Part shown: one piece after another, positions 1-9,983 of the stretch | Layout of the letters: each line of letters starts with the position of its first letter | Position numbering within the stretch: position 1 is the first letter of the stretch | Source of the DNA: Hortaea werneckii | Lineage: Eukaryota > Ascomycota > Dothideomycetes > Mycosphaerellales > Teratosphaeriaceae | Length of the DNA: 64,000 nt | Direction: 5' to 3' | Assembly: GCA_037044905.1 (NCBI GenBank) | Contig: JBAOKB010000145.1 | Span: forward strand, 62,001 to 126,000 | Position numbers and translations under genes: made by a program | Notes under the pieces: generated by a model | Databases searched by the model: none | What the model saw: only the letters and a program-made list of their open reading frames with translations | What the model was told of the DNA's origin: nothing

Positions 1-2100
1 TTGTCTTTGGTGCGACCACAGTTCTACGTTCGCGTTTGGCGATGTTGATGGAGGAGATTCGGAATCGTGATAAGGATCGTCTGCGTCTGACTGCGGCGTC
101 GGTGTCGTGGACCTGGGCGAGAGGCTGTCGTCCGCAGAGGAAAAGTAATCTGAATTGCTAGGCCCTGGGACTTTGAGATGCGGCGATTTCGGGGTATGAA
201 CTGCCGGCTCGAACATCGACTTGATGGGTCGATGGACAGATTGCCTGCCTGAAGATTGCCGCGGGACAATCGTGCTTGTAGCACTCTGGTAGCTCCCTTT
301 GCTGCCATGCCGCGAAAGCTTCTTTCCCGTGCGAGCAGCTGTTGGTGACCGCTGGAATTGGTTCATCCTCAAGTCGACCTGACTGGAGCTGAAAGCAATC
401 TTGCGGGTCATCTTGCGCACAGCCTCATCAAGCTTGAGCTCGATCGCTAGATGGTTTCTGATTCGGCTGATCTTGGGCCAGGTTGCGCGCTCGCCGTTGA
501 AAAGCGCCTGTTCCATGAAGTCTTTTGTTGGGTTGGACAAAATGTAGGGAAATTGAGTGTACGAAATCTCGGGAAGGATCGTGATGTCTCCAGCGTATCG
601 TTGTCCGAGCACAGAACGTATCTTCGTCGTCATTGTCGGCCATAAACCTAGCTCAGACATGACGTGTAATCTGTGTAGAGCCTCGCCTTTCGCTAGATTC
701 GCCATGGTGCTCATCCATCCAGGGCCAGGTACGAATGAAGGACTGGAACGAGAGGCGTCCGTGGCAAGCTCATCTTCCTCCTTGGAGAGGAATGGGACGA
801 CATGAGGGTTGACTTGCGAGACAATGAAGTGATTGACATTAAGCATCTCTGCCAGTCTTGTCATCGGAAGGTCGTTGTCGACAGACCCATCTATCCATCG
901 GCCTCCTTCCTCGTCCCATTTGTCGACCATTCCGGTACTTCGATCCTTGGCTAGTATGTCTGTCGGGTTGAAGACCAAGGGTACCGAGCACGAAGCTGCC
1001 ACAGCCGACCAGATCACAACGTCAGGCGCGGTAACATAGTTAAGCAGCCTTGGCGCCTCGAAAGCACTAGCGCTCGAGACACAAATGCTCAGTATGCGTT
1101 GTGTGCGGTTGTAGGCCTCCAAGAAGGTCAAATCGCCAAGTAAGCCGCGCATGACACGTTTGAGGTTGCCGATATCATAGATGACTCCTTTAGTGAGCAA
1201 GCGCTTGATTGCCGTCGTCAACTTGGCAGGCTCATCAATTTTCTCAAACACACCCAGATCGCTCTCAGCAAACTCTTCCAGAACTGCCGGCATTTCCTCG
1301 TCTGTCTTCGTGCACAGCACGGAACAGACAATACTACCCGCTGATGCTCCAGAGATGATGCGTGGCAATACACGCGCTTCAAAAAGCGCCTTGACCACGC
1401 CGATATGATTCATACCAAGCGTGCCGCCACCGGAAAGAAGGAGCGCGCTCCGCCCAAATGCTTGTCTCGTCTGCTTCATAAGCTCGCCCACCAGTCGCGG
1501 TTCCAGTCCAGACGTCTCGACAACAGCATCGATCGCGAGCGATACCGTTTCAATATACTTTTCAATTAACGACTTGGTGCCAATGTGACAGTGCCGGTAG
1601 AGGCGCACATTCCCCATGCCCCCGAGGTCCCTCGTAAGAGCAGTGCGGATCAGAAAGCGCATATCCTCGATGTCTCCTCGTTCGAGTGCATCTTGCAGCC
1701 GCTGTAGTCTTGTCCGGATGAGCTTGGGGTCGTATTCCTCCTCCTCAGTCTCGTCGACCTCCTTCCATTTGTCGCATCCCTCCAGCCGGTCTAGCTCTAG
1801 CGCTGCGGCCCTCCACTCCTCTGCGGTCTTCGCTGTCCGCAAGCGCACGAGCTGCTGTGCCCTCTCATCTTGGCCGTAAGAGTAATGCAGCTGGGTTCTG
1901 GCATGTTCCGCCGTGAGCCCAAGGCTCTCAGCGATTGACCCGAGCGTACAAAGTGGGCCACGAGCCAGTCGGGTGACTGGCTGTAGTATGGAGATATCGC
2001 TCCTTGACTGCCTCAATCTTTTGTTCGGCCCTTTGTCTACCCATCCATTCTCAGTTCTTCCGCCGCCATGGCACCGTGTCGAGCTGTATATCGAGTCCAT
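1..2100 (-). CDS. Patatin-like triacylglycerol lipase (TGL3/4/5 type), 3' end outside window
   Basis: Reading the minus strand from the ATG at 2098-2100 gives about 700 open codons to base 1 with no stop, so the C-terminus lies outside the window. An N-terminal DUF3336-like part (LRTAKTAEEWRAAALELDRL) is followed by the patatin domain: oxyanion loop SGGGTLGMNHIG near 1400-1450, nucleophile elbow GASAGS (GxSxG, catalytic Ser) near 1340-1360, and the catalytic Asp motif WIDGS near 890. This family hydrolyses triacylglycerol on lipid droplets. The visible tail after the domain is Ser/Pro/Thr-rich (TPTPQSDADDP) and looks disordered. The start is uncertain: family members often have a longer, hydrophobic N-terminus, and a coding-like stretch lies in another frame at about 2070-2170, so an upstream exon is possible. 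Family call is secure; the exact TGL paralogue is not. Confidence 0.9.
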   Translation of the reverse strand, partial: MDSIYSSTRCHGGGRTENGWVDKGPNKRLRQSRSDISILQPVTRLARGPLCTLGSIAESLGLTAEHARTQLHYSYGQDERAQQLVRLRTAKTAEEWRAAALELDRLEGCDKWKEVDETEEEEYDPKLIRTRLQRLQDALERGDIEDMRFLIRTALTRDLGGMGNVRLYRHCHIGTKSLIEKYIETVSLAIDAVVETSGLEPRLVGELMKQTRQAFGRSALLLSGGGTLGMNHIGVVKALFEARVLPRIISGASAGSIVCSVLCTKTDEEMPAVLEEFAESDLGVFEKIDEPAKLTTAIKRLLTKGVIYDIGNLKRVMRGLLGDLTFLEAYNRTQRILSICVSSASAFEAPRLLNYVTAPDVVIWSAVAASCSVPLVFNPTDILAKDRSTGMVDKWDEEGGRWIDGSVDNDLPMTRLAEMLNVNHFIVSQVNPHVVPFLSKEEDELATDASRSSPSFVPGPGWMSTMANLAKGEALHRLHVMSELGLWPTMTTKIRSVLGQRYAGDITILPEISYTQFPYILSNPTKDFMEQALFNGERATWPKISRIRNHLAIELKLDEAVRKMTRKIAFSSSQVDLRMNQFQRSPTAARTGKKLSRHGSKGSYQSATSTIVPRQSSGRQSVHRPIKSMFEPAVHTPKSPHLKVPGPSNSDYFSSADDSLSPRSTTPTPQSDADDPYHDSESPPSTSPNANVELWSHQRQ

Positions 2101-3575
2101 GCAGGTACCCGGTCCATTCGCTGCGTGTCCTGAGCGGCAGGACCGAAGCGCAAGCGGACGGAGTTGTGTATTGTTGGGATGCGCTCAAAGATCAAAGGGC
2201 GGAATGAACAACTGCCGTCGGTCAGTGTCATTATTTCAGGCCGGCTATTGGGGAAACTACATGGCTAAAAGACTGACCGCTACCCGTGATCATTGATCAT
2301 GGGATTGCCGTAATGCGCTAGTCAACTATGACGGAGTTAGGGTGGCGCTATCATGCGGAGTGTACCAGTCTTCTTCCTCCGACTGTGAATTACCTCGCTC
2401 GTCCAAATATGTAACATTATAATAGCCAGGCCGAGAGCTTGCGGTCAGCGAATATTTGGGCTGGTCAGCGCCGTATACGACGCTACAGGTGGGTAAGGTG
2501 CAGGAGGAAGGATGTCTCAGAAGCTGAGGCCTGCACAGCGATGACGCCGCGCCAGGAATAGGGATCAAATGAGACGTCAAGGAATATGAGTGCAGAAGGA
2601 TGGGATCCATGGATGGCGGGAATGCCTAGTCATCCATGGGGGGTATGCCATCTACGGTCACAGCTACATCCGTTCGCCTCTCTGCACTGCTGCATCGATA
2701 CGCGACATCATGTCTCCCATTCACATGCCTGGAGAAAATTTCAGGCACGGTGCACATGCCTGGATGCGATCGCTTTCTCATTGGCCAAAGAGGGCTGCAC
2801 ATAGGCTGCATGTTGCAGTATGACCGCAAGGTGCTGGCCTGCACATGACGCGGATGGAGTCCGGGCTTTTCTGTCCATGACAGGATGACCCTCTGACCCA
2901 GCTCTGTTTCCCACGCAATACAGACCGGTGTGATGGCGACGAAAAGGTAGGCATGCTCAAAGAGTGCCCAAATGCGACGAAGGCGATAAGACCAATCATC
3001 TGCAGCTGTGTGTCAGGCTCCCCGGATGACAACTGTATCACTTCCAGCGGATCCCTCATTGGTAGGGACGGCTGGATCATGGGGCCCATCGAGACTCTTC
3101 AATTTCTACATCTGGAAACATACCTACTAGGTACCTAGGTAGGTACGTAGACGGGAGGCGCAGCGACGGCGACTACGGCGCCGAAACGGACGCCTCTCCT
3201 CATCCGACCGACCGGGCGGGACGACCGATCGCAATAGGCACACTTCGCTTACTTACATCCGAGCCGGAGTATTTTTCAAAGGTAAAGGGTACGGAGGTAC
3301 GACTGGCGGCTGACGCGCCTCCAGCTGGCTGGGCACCGAACGACTTTCACATGCGTCCGGTGCTGACATGTGCCTTTGGCATGACTCTACCGCAAATTCA
3401 CCAACGCACCGCGCAGTGTTTCAGACTCCCCTCGCATATCTGAAACAACTGCACCTACCTTTCTGATAACGGATGCTCATCCTATTGAGTCGTTCAGCCG
3501 GGCAATAGGAATCGTTCTTTGCGGACCATAATGAATATCATGACTTCATAAAGCTGCAGCCTGTGTGACAGTGTC
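2101..3575. other. Intergenic region between lipase 5' end and antiporter 3' end
   Basis: No supported gene. It should hold the lipase promoter and the antiporter 3' UTR. Only short overlapping ORFs on both strands are present and none has a recognisable motif. A compact TACCTA/TAGGTA repeat lies at 3121-3150. Confidence 0.6.
3121..3150. repeat. TACCTA/TAGGTA palindrome-rich repeat, copy 1
   Basis: Short stretch built from TACCTA and its complement TAGGTA. It shares the 16-mer GGTACCTAGGTAGGTA exactly with the copy at 50861-50920, and the 9-mer TACCTACTA with the copies at 50871 and 58024. Confidence 0.7.
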
Positions 3576-6221
3576 TCAATCACTCACACGGGCTTGCACA
3601 ACAAGCAAGCTTGCCTTAACATTGCTGGAAACAACGGCGTCCGCAATCGCACCAAGACACGTTCCTCCGTTCCCTTCACCACGTGCCACAACTACAATGT
3701 CACCCGCGTTCTTTGGATTAGAGCCAACCTCTTGCTCGGCCGTCGAAATGATGGCTTCCGTTGGCCTCTCTGCGCTTGTCGTTCTGAACATGACTTTAGA
3801 CTGCAGTGCATCAGCGAGTGAGCGCTGCATAGTCGCGAAGAAGGCCGAATCGTCATCTTCGGGGCTCGTCGTGTGCGCCTGCGAGGGTGATGTGTTGTCA
3901 GTCTTTGGCTCGAACGACGTATGCTCTGTCTGATCTGCTTCTTGAGCCCCACTGCCAGCGTGTTTGAAGTGGACGATTGTAGCCGTCACTTCGGCGTTCT
4001 CTGCCAGCTGTAGAACCAGTCTGAGGGCTACTCTTCCATCAGGGCCGCCCAAAAAGGGCAAAAAGACGTGATGACTCCGATCAGTTTTCACGGCGGTAGA
4101 ATGTTCACGGTGACTCCGCAGGCTAAGCGCGCTCATAGAACGCTTCAGCGCTGAAGGCCGCTGCTTTAATGTGCCACTGAAGCCTTTGTTGATGAACACG
4201 GCAATGTTGCACTGTGCAAGTTCCAGAGCTTGGCTGATGAAACCGGCATATGCGTCGCTAGCCAGCTTATTCTGCACACTGTCTGAAGAGATAGTTTGGG
4301 ATTCGCTGATGCTGCCCGTTTCGCTCCAAGGTAGGAGCAGCAGATTTGAGGATTCTTCCACTGCTTTGTTGACCAGCGTCTCGGCATAAGTGCTCTCGGG
4401 AATGACTGCCACCTCGCCTGAGACAGCAAGATTGTATACCTGTCCAAGGACTCTGAAAGCATTGAGCACAGGATCAAAGAGACTGTACTCGTCGACCTCA
4501 GTCACCTTCATCACTGACGAGCCACGCTCAGTGAGCTCTACGAGGCGGACTCCATGTACCTGAGTGGAACGCTTGCTCTCGGAAAGCGTGGCAGACATAG
4601 CTTCTGTGGCCGGAGATTCTCTTTCCAAAGCCGGATGCTTCTTTGGTGTACTGTGACTGTCAGCTCGGCTGCCGAAAAGAGAGACAAGAGCGAGCAAGGT
4701 CGGCATGCTGTCAAGTCGAAGGTAGATCAGTAGACTTTGCATCTTGGTTGACTCCAGCTTTTGCAGAGATACGCCGTCGCCGTCCGATGTGCCATCAAGA
4801 AGAGGGAGTCCGGTGTTCCAAGCAATCTCACCGCGCTTCCAGGACTCTAACTTGCGCTGATACCATGGTGGATAGAGAAGCGCAGTCAAGGGAGTCGTTG
4901 AAAACGTGGTGACAAGAGCCATGACGACAAATATCGTAAAAGTCCGCTCGCTCAGGATGTCTGCATTCCGCCCAATGTTCAACACGATCAACTCCACCAG
5001 GCCTTTGCAAGACATAAGGACACCAATCGTGCAGCTTTCACGCCACACGAAGCCGTTGAGTCGCGCTGCCAATGCACCTCCACCGAACTTTGCAAAAAAT
5101 GCTACAGAGATGACGCCGATGACATAGGCCCAGGTGATACCATTGTCGAGAAGCCCAAGATTTGTCTGCAAGCCGGAAAGAGCGAAGTATAGCGGTAGAA
5201 ACAGTGTTGACACCAAGTCCTCAACTTTCTCAGTAACCTTGATCGCGAACCCGCCTTCATGTGGGCAGATGAGGCCTGCAAGAAAGGCGCCGAAGATGGG
5301 ATGCACCCCAATGACGCCGGTGAAGAAGGCCGAGGTAAGCGCAATAAGCAGCGTGAGTGCGATCATAGATTGTGAAGGACCGTCCTGAAGCGAATGGGTC
5401 CGGCGCAGCAGTTTTATGAAAAGCGGCCGGACAACGAAGAACAGGACCAGCACGTAACCCACGCAGGTTAGGAGCACCCACAAGGCCGTAAGACCAGATC
5501 CAGCATTGACCAGGGCGACGCAAAGAGCCAACAATATCCAGCCCACAACATCGTTCCCAGCGCCCGCCGACAGGACAATAATGCCGACTGGTGTGCTAAG
5601 CAGCTTCAGCTCCGTAAGGATGCGGCACAGGACAGGGAAAGCCGTGATACTCATCGCGATACCTATAAAGAGCGAATAGATCCCAAAACCGATGGGAGCC
5701 GTATTCGCTTCCGTCCTGAACTCGTTATACAGACCCCAGGAAATCGCGCAGCCGAGTCCGAAAGGCAGCGCCATGCCAGCGAGCCCCACGCTCAAGGCGA
5801 CTTTCCAGTTGCTGGCGAAGTATCGCAGGTCGACTTCTAGGCCGACCAGGAACAGGAAAAGTACTAAACCGATGTTCGCGACGAGTGCGAGGTTGTCCAT
5901 GGCAACGGGTGGGAAGATGGCGCTCGTGAACCCCGGGATACGACCCATGACCGAAGGGCCTAAGAGGATGCCGCCGATGACTTCGGCGATGACTCGCGGC
6001 TGGCGGAGCTTGGATAGAGGCCAGTGGAGTAGCCGGCAGAAGATTAGGATGATGCCGGCTTGGATGATGAAGAGGATGATGGGGTTCTTGCTGTCGTATT
6101 TGGTCGGGTTCTCGCCATCGAGGATGCCGCCTTGGGAGGGTGCTTTGAGCGTGCTAGTTGCTGAGGCAGAGCTTAATGTTGTTGTGACTACATTTGTCGC
6201 TGTGACTGTGATGGTCGCCAT
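3576..6221 (-). CDS. K+/H+ antiporter, CPA2 family (KHA1-like)
   Basis: Uninterrupted 881-codon ORF from an ATG at 6219-6221; yeast Kha1 is of similar length. Residues about 48-450 are the antiporter domain with a dozen or so hydrophobic segments, including RQPRVIAEVIGGILLGPS (73-90), TAFPVLCRIL (193-202), the SAGAGNDVVGW stretch (218-228) with the Asn-Asp pair typical of CPA2 ion sites, and GVHPIFGAFLAG (305-316). The C-terminal half (about 460-881) is soluble and contains a stretch resembling a degenerate universal-stress-protein fold (VAVIPES, NLLLLPWSE). Members exchange K+ or Na+ for H+ in endomembranes and help control luminal pH and cation balance. A single exon; no truncation seen. 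Confidence 0.92.
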   Translation of the reverse strand: MATITVTATNVVTTTLSSASATSTLKAPSQGGILDGENPTKYDSKNPIILFIIQAGIILIFCRLLHWPLSKLRQPRVIAEVIGGILLGPSVMGRIPGFTSAIFPPVAMDNLALVANIGLVLFLFLVGLEVDLRYFASNWKVALSVGLAGMALPFGLGCAISWGLYNEFRTEANTAPIGFGIYSLFIGIAMSITAFPVLCRILTELKLLSTPVGIIVLSAGAGNDVVGWILLALCVALVNAGSGLTALWVLLTCVGYVLVLFFVVRPLFIKLLRRTHSLQDGPSQSMIALTLLIALTSAFFTGVIGVHPIFGAFLAGLICPHEGGFAIKVTEKVEDLVSTLFLPLYFALSGLQTNLGLLDNGITWAYVIGVISVAFFAKFGGGALAARLNGFVWRESCTIGVLMSCKGLVELIVLNIGRNADILSERTFTIFVVMALVTTFSTTPLTALLYPPWYQRKLESWKRGEIAWNTGLPLLDGTSDGDGVSLQKLESTKMQSLLIYLRLDSMPTLLALVSLFGSRADSHSTPKKHPALERESPATEAMSATLSESKRSTQVHGVRLVELTERGSSVMKVTEVDEYSLFDPVLNAFRVLGQVYNLAVSGEVAVIPESTYAETLVNKAVEESSNLLLLPWSETGSISESQTISSDSVQNKLASDAYAGFISQALELAQCNIAVFINKGFSGTLKQRPSALKRSMSALSLRSHREHSTAVKTDRSHHVFLPFLGGPDGRVALRLVLQLAENAEVTATIVHFKHAGSGAQEADQTEHTSFEPKTDNTSPSQAHTTSPEDDDSAFFATMQRSLADALQSKVMFRTTSAERPTEAIISTAEQEVGSNPKNAGDIVVVARGEGNGGTCLGAIADAVVSSNVKASLLVVQARVSD

Positions 6222-6835
6222 ATTGATAGAAATCGGGTTAAAATGAGCGCCGGAACATCAGAAAGGTTGTCGCATCCGTGTATGAGACTGGCCCAGGCTT
6301 GATAAATGTCCTGTACTTGAGTAACAGCCGTAGAAGTACACCCATACATGGACTTCAGGTTGTCAGCAGCCGCACTGATCCACAACGGCTGTAATTGGCG
6401 ATGAGAGTAATAGTATTGAAAGTAGCAGGTAGCCTGTAAGCCGCAGAAGCAGATGACCTCCATACACGCACCCACGAGTGCTCCGGTTGCGTGACAGCTG
6501 GGCGCCTTAGCAGAAGGGCCCAGACTCTTGGGTCGCAACTGGAGCATTCCAACCCTTGAACCCTGACTTGCATCTCTTTATTGACACGACGGGAACACTT
6601 GCATTCACACTTCAACCTGGCTACCGTTTTCAACAAAAATAACTGGTGATTTGGGAGAGGTCCAAATAGTGTTAGGCTGCTATTTGGCACCTTAATTGCG
6701 ACTACACAGGAAGCAAGGGGAATTCTCGTCGCCTTATGTGCAAAGTACAGTGCAGATTATCTCTGAGTCTCCGCATACATAGATACTATCGTTATTATTG
6801 CAAAAAAATCAAAGCGAATATCCACGGTCATTATT
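6222..6835. other. Intergenic region upstream of the antiporter
   Basis: No supported gene. It should contain the antiporter promoter and 5' UTR and the 3' UTR of the membrane-protein gene that ends at 6836. AT-rich near 6780-6835. Confidence 0.5.
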
Positions 6836-8555
6836 CTAAGGGGGTCCGCTGTCCACTGCGCTAGCAAAATGAGATACTACTTGCTCGATCAATTTCTCCT
6901 CCGATCGTGCAGAGCTCACCAACTGCTCAAGAAGTTCTATCGCTCGTGCCTGCTTTGTCGTTGAATTCTCAAGGGCTTGGATGATTGGCGATAATTGGGT
7001 CGAGATTTCGGTCTTCCGTTGTTGCGATGCTGTGTTCTTCTCTGATCCAAGCTTGTGGGATTTATTGGAATTGTCAGGATTGTCGATCTCGACAGCTGCC
7101 TGCACGCCATGACCTGCATCCAAAAACCGGTCTATTGGCCCAAAAGATGATTGCTGGTGTAAGGAGCCCGATCGCTTTATATTGTTGCCCCAAAGCTTGC
7201 CGAGTAATAGGGAGTGTGCACCGCTATTAGCGCCACTTCGTGATATCTCTTGGCCCGTTTCTCCTGCGACTTCTCGAAGCTTGACTGTCAAGTCTTGAAT
7301 GGCCTCTGGACTTAGAGCCGACGTGTTATCCCTTATTTTCATGATGGCATCTTGCACATTCTCGAGCCGTGGATTGACCTCGCTTAATAAGTCAGGACTA
7401 TCACGCCTTCCATCGTGTCTCCTGACAAGTTCCTTCAGATGTTCGAGTTCTTTGTATGTATCCAACATCAACTTGATGTAATACGCTTCTCGCTTTACTC
7501 GCTGTCTCGGAAGTCGCTGGAGGAGACGTAGCACTACAGGTATCCAGAAAAGTAAGATACAGATCACCACCACCAGTATGTAGATTATCATATTGGCAAG
7601 GTTCCCTCGGTTTCCGGCAGCTATGTTAATGTCCTTGGTAAACACGAGACCTAAATAGATCCCCAACCCTATCAAGAATGCGGACACGGCCAGATTGAGT
7701 AATCTTGCCGGAGCAACGAGCATGACGGCAGAGTTTATCGATGGCGACACCCATCTATCGGACTGAAGCCGCGCCAGCACACGTTCTCCAAGTGTCTGGA
7801 GCTGCTCTTTGGTTCCAGTGGTCTCGTTACCCGGTCGGAGCGAGGCGAATTGTTCTTGAAGCTCCTTTTCCATGCCATGCCATTCCCCAGGCGTGCACAG
7901 CCAATCTTTGATGTCATCTGGGCTAACTAGAGATCCAAAATGCTGCTGTATAATGCAGCAGTAGTAAACGGAAAGCAAGCCAGAGACCAGACTAACGATG
8001 AAGGCAGCTTGCACCGTCCAGTGTGTATTCGCAATCTCGCCAAGGCCGAGCCCAGAGATGGCCACCTGTGCAATGATCGCGGCCTGTTCAGGTGGGATCA
8101 GTGCATTTCCATAGATCCAAATTGAGGATGCTCACAGCAACAGCCATCATGTTGTATTTCGCACACATCGCATCTCGGGTCAGCGTAGCAGCGTGCAAAG
8201 TGCCATCTTGAATCACGTCCTTGTGAATGCGTCCGATAATGTCAAGAGCGTCAGGGAAAACCAACTGCAAGAACAACGTACGCCAATATCCATAAAAGAG
8301 CACCCAACGAGAGTTTTGTACGTATCGCAATGAGTCTTCACGTGTTCGAAGAGTAATGACCTCGAGATTGTCCCCAAGAAGGGCAGCCCTCAATAATATC
8401 ATAGAGGCGACGCCGAATGCGCCGCTTGCGACATGCATACTTGACAATGTGCTCGGTGTGCCAAAGAGGGCCTTTTGGATGTTCCGGGTGAACCCACAGC
8501 ATTCGCACACTAGAGTGGGCCATCGCGCCAGTTTATCTGCCGTTTGAAACAGCAA
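6836..8555 (-). CDS. Unidentified fungal membrane protein, two-exon model with doubtful joint and start
   Basis: Two open stretches, 8088-8555 and 6836-8083, join in frame if a 52-nt GTGAGC...ACAG intron at 8084-8135 is removed. The downstream part has four likely membrane segments (for example AAFIVSLVSGLLSVYYC, LLNLAVSAFLIGLGIYLGLVF and NMIIYILVVVICILLFWIPVV) followed by a soluble tail with predicted helices. The upstream part is also coding-like (FGSALLFQTADKLARWP). No ATG was found for it: the frame is open from a TAA near 8609 through a non-ATG codon at 8555, so a further 5' exon or a mis-assembled start is likely. Alternatively the two halves belong to a frameshifted gene (see findings). 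Function not recognised. Confidence 0.5.
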
Positions 8556-8951
8556 GGCTGAGCCGAATTTTTGGGGGTGTCCAAGTTTTCGCTGCGGTTG
8601 GCGGGCCGGTTAATCATGCCAATCATGCCATGCCAGCTATTGGACGAGCTCAAAGGACTACTGTATGTAAGCCATTTGAAGCCGTTTGGGTTAGTGCAAG
8701 CACCGCCCGCATGACGCAGTGTTCAGCTCTGATCAGTCAGACATCATGAGTGCTTCGACAAATGGGCGACACGTAAGCCCAGGAAGACTGGTGTTTCCGG
8801 GGGGGAAGGCGTGATATGTCATTAGTGTATCATTGCGACCTGGTGAGGGTAGCTCTAGCCCTTTGAAACACACATGGAAGCATATACTCATTGACATTTG
8901 ACCAAGCAACAATCATTAGACCGAAGTAGAGTTAGATGCAGCTTGTACCAC
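8556..8951. other. Intergenic region
   Basis: No gene supported here. The missing 5' exon of the membrane protein may lie in this stretch; it also carries the 3' UTR of the AIM24-domain gene that ends at 8952. Confidence 0.4.
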
Positions 8952-9983
8952 TCAGCTTCCGCCTGACTGCGACCTGACCCAGCTAGCAAAGTCGTCGAGG
9001 TTGCGAGTCTGCATGTAGACGGTCCCGGGTCCCGTGAAGCGACAGACCTAGTTTCAGACTTAGCCACGCAAAGCTATCAGGGGAGGGGAAACAATATACT
9101 CACCAAACCTTCGCCACTCTTGACACTAGACCAGCTGCCACTAGCAGCCTTCTCGATCTTGTAATCACAATTCCACGCAACCAGGTGACCATTGTCAACG
9201 ATATGCTGTTCGCCTTCCTGGAGCTGTAGACCATCAAGAATCAGTGCGCTTATTCCATAAAGACCTCCCCTGTAACACGGAAAATGAGATAAAGAAATGA
9301 AACCCCAAGGGTCACTCACATGAATCACATCCACAGCCCCATAACTCGTCAACCACACCAACCCCTGCCCCATCAACTTATAAATAAACAGATCCTCGCC
9401 ACTAAACATGGCCTTACTGAACCCCTGACTCTTCGTCTCCCTCTTCACTTCCCCCGTAGAAGCCAAGAAAGCATCTTTGCCTACATTCCACACCCGGCCG
9501 TCGTTGGCGATCTGCAACGCGACGATGTCGCCCATGAGCGTAGGGGCGAGCGCGACGGTCCCGGGTCCCGTGAAACTCGCTTCGCTCATCTGGCTGCCCG
9601 TGAGCATCTTTCGCATCGAGAATTTGATCGCGCCTTCCAGTTTGACGGTCGGGGACATGTGGATCATGGCGCCGGGTTTGGCTTTGATGAGGTCGTCAGG
9701 GCCCAGTTGGAGGTTCAGAGTCGAGTTCGTGTTGCGGTGTTTGATCGTGTAGTGGATGTTTTGGTAGCTACCAGAGTCGGTGGTTTCCGGGGGCGCATGT
9801 TGTTGGGGTGGCGGGTAGCCTTGTTGCTGTTGGCCGTAGGCATGTTGTTGCTGGTCGTATTGAGGTTGTTGGCTGTAGCCTTGCTGAGGAGGGTAGCCTT
9901 GCGGACGTCGGTAAGCTCCTGACGCGAATGAGGAAGTGTGAAGATGATTCCATACCTTGATGATAGCTCTGTGGGTAGGACAT
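8952..9983 (-). CDS. AIM24-domain protein with Gln/Pro/Tyr-rich N-terminus
   Basis: Four-exon model: 9956-9983, 9320-9918, 9104-9223 and 8952-9047; total 843 nt, 280 aa. Start is the ATG at 9981-9983 (MSYPQSYHQG). A low-complexity region of QQGY/PPQQ units is followed by the AIM24 domain: YTIKHRNTNSTLNLQLGPDD, IKAKPGAMIHMSPTVKLEG, FTGPGTVALAPTLMGDIVAL, then VDNGHLVAWN and a last exon FTGPGTVYMQTRNLDDFASW. The two FTGPGT repeats are typical of the AIM24/TIGR00266 fold. Yeast Aim24 is mitochondrial and affects respiratory-complex and MICOS integrity, but this Q-rich form has no clear presequence, so its location is uncertain. The introns at 9224-9319 (96 nt, in frame) and 9048-9103 (56 nt) have clean GTGAGT/AG sites; the first, 9919-9955, would be only 37 nt. 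Confidence 0.82.
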
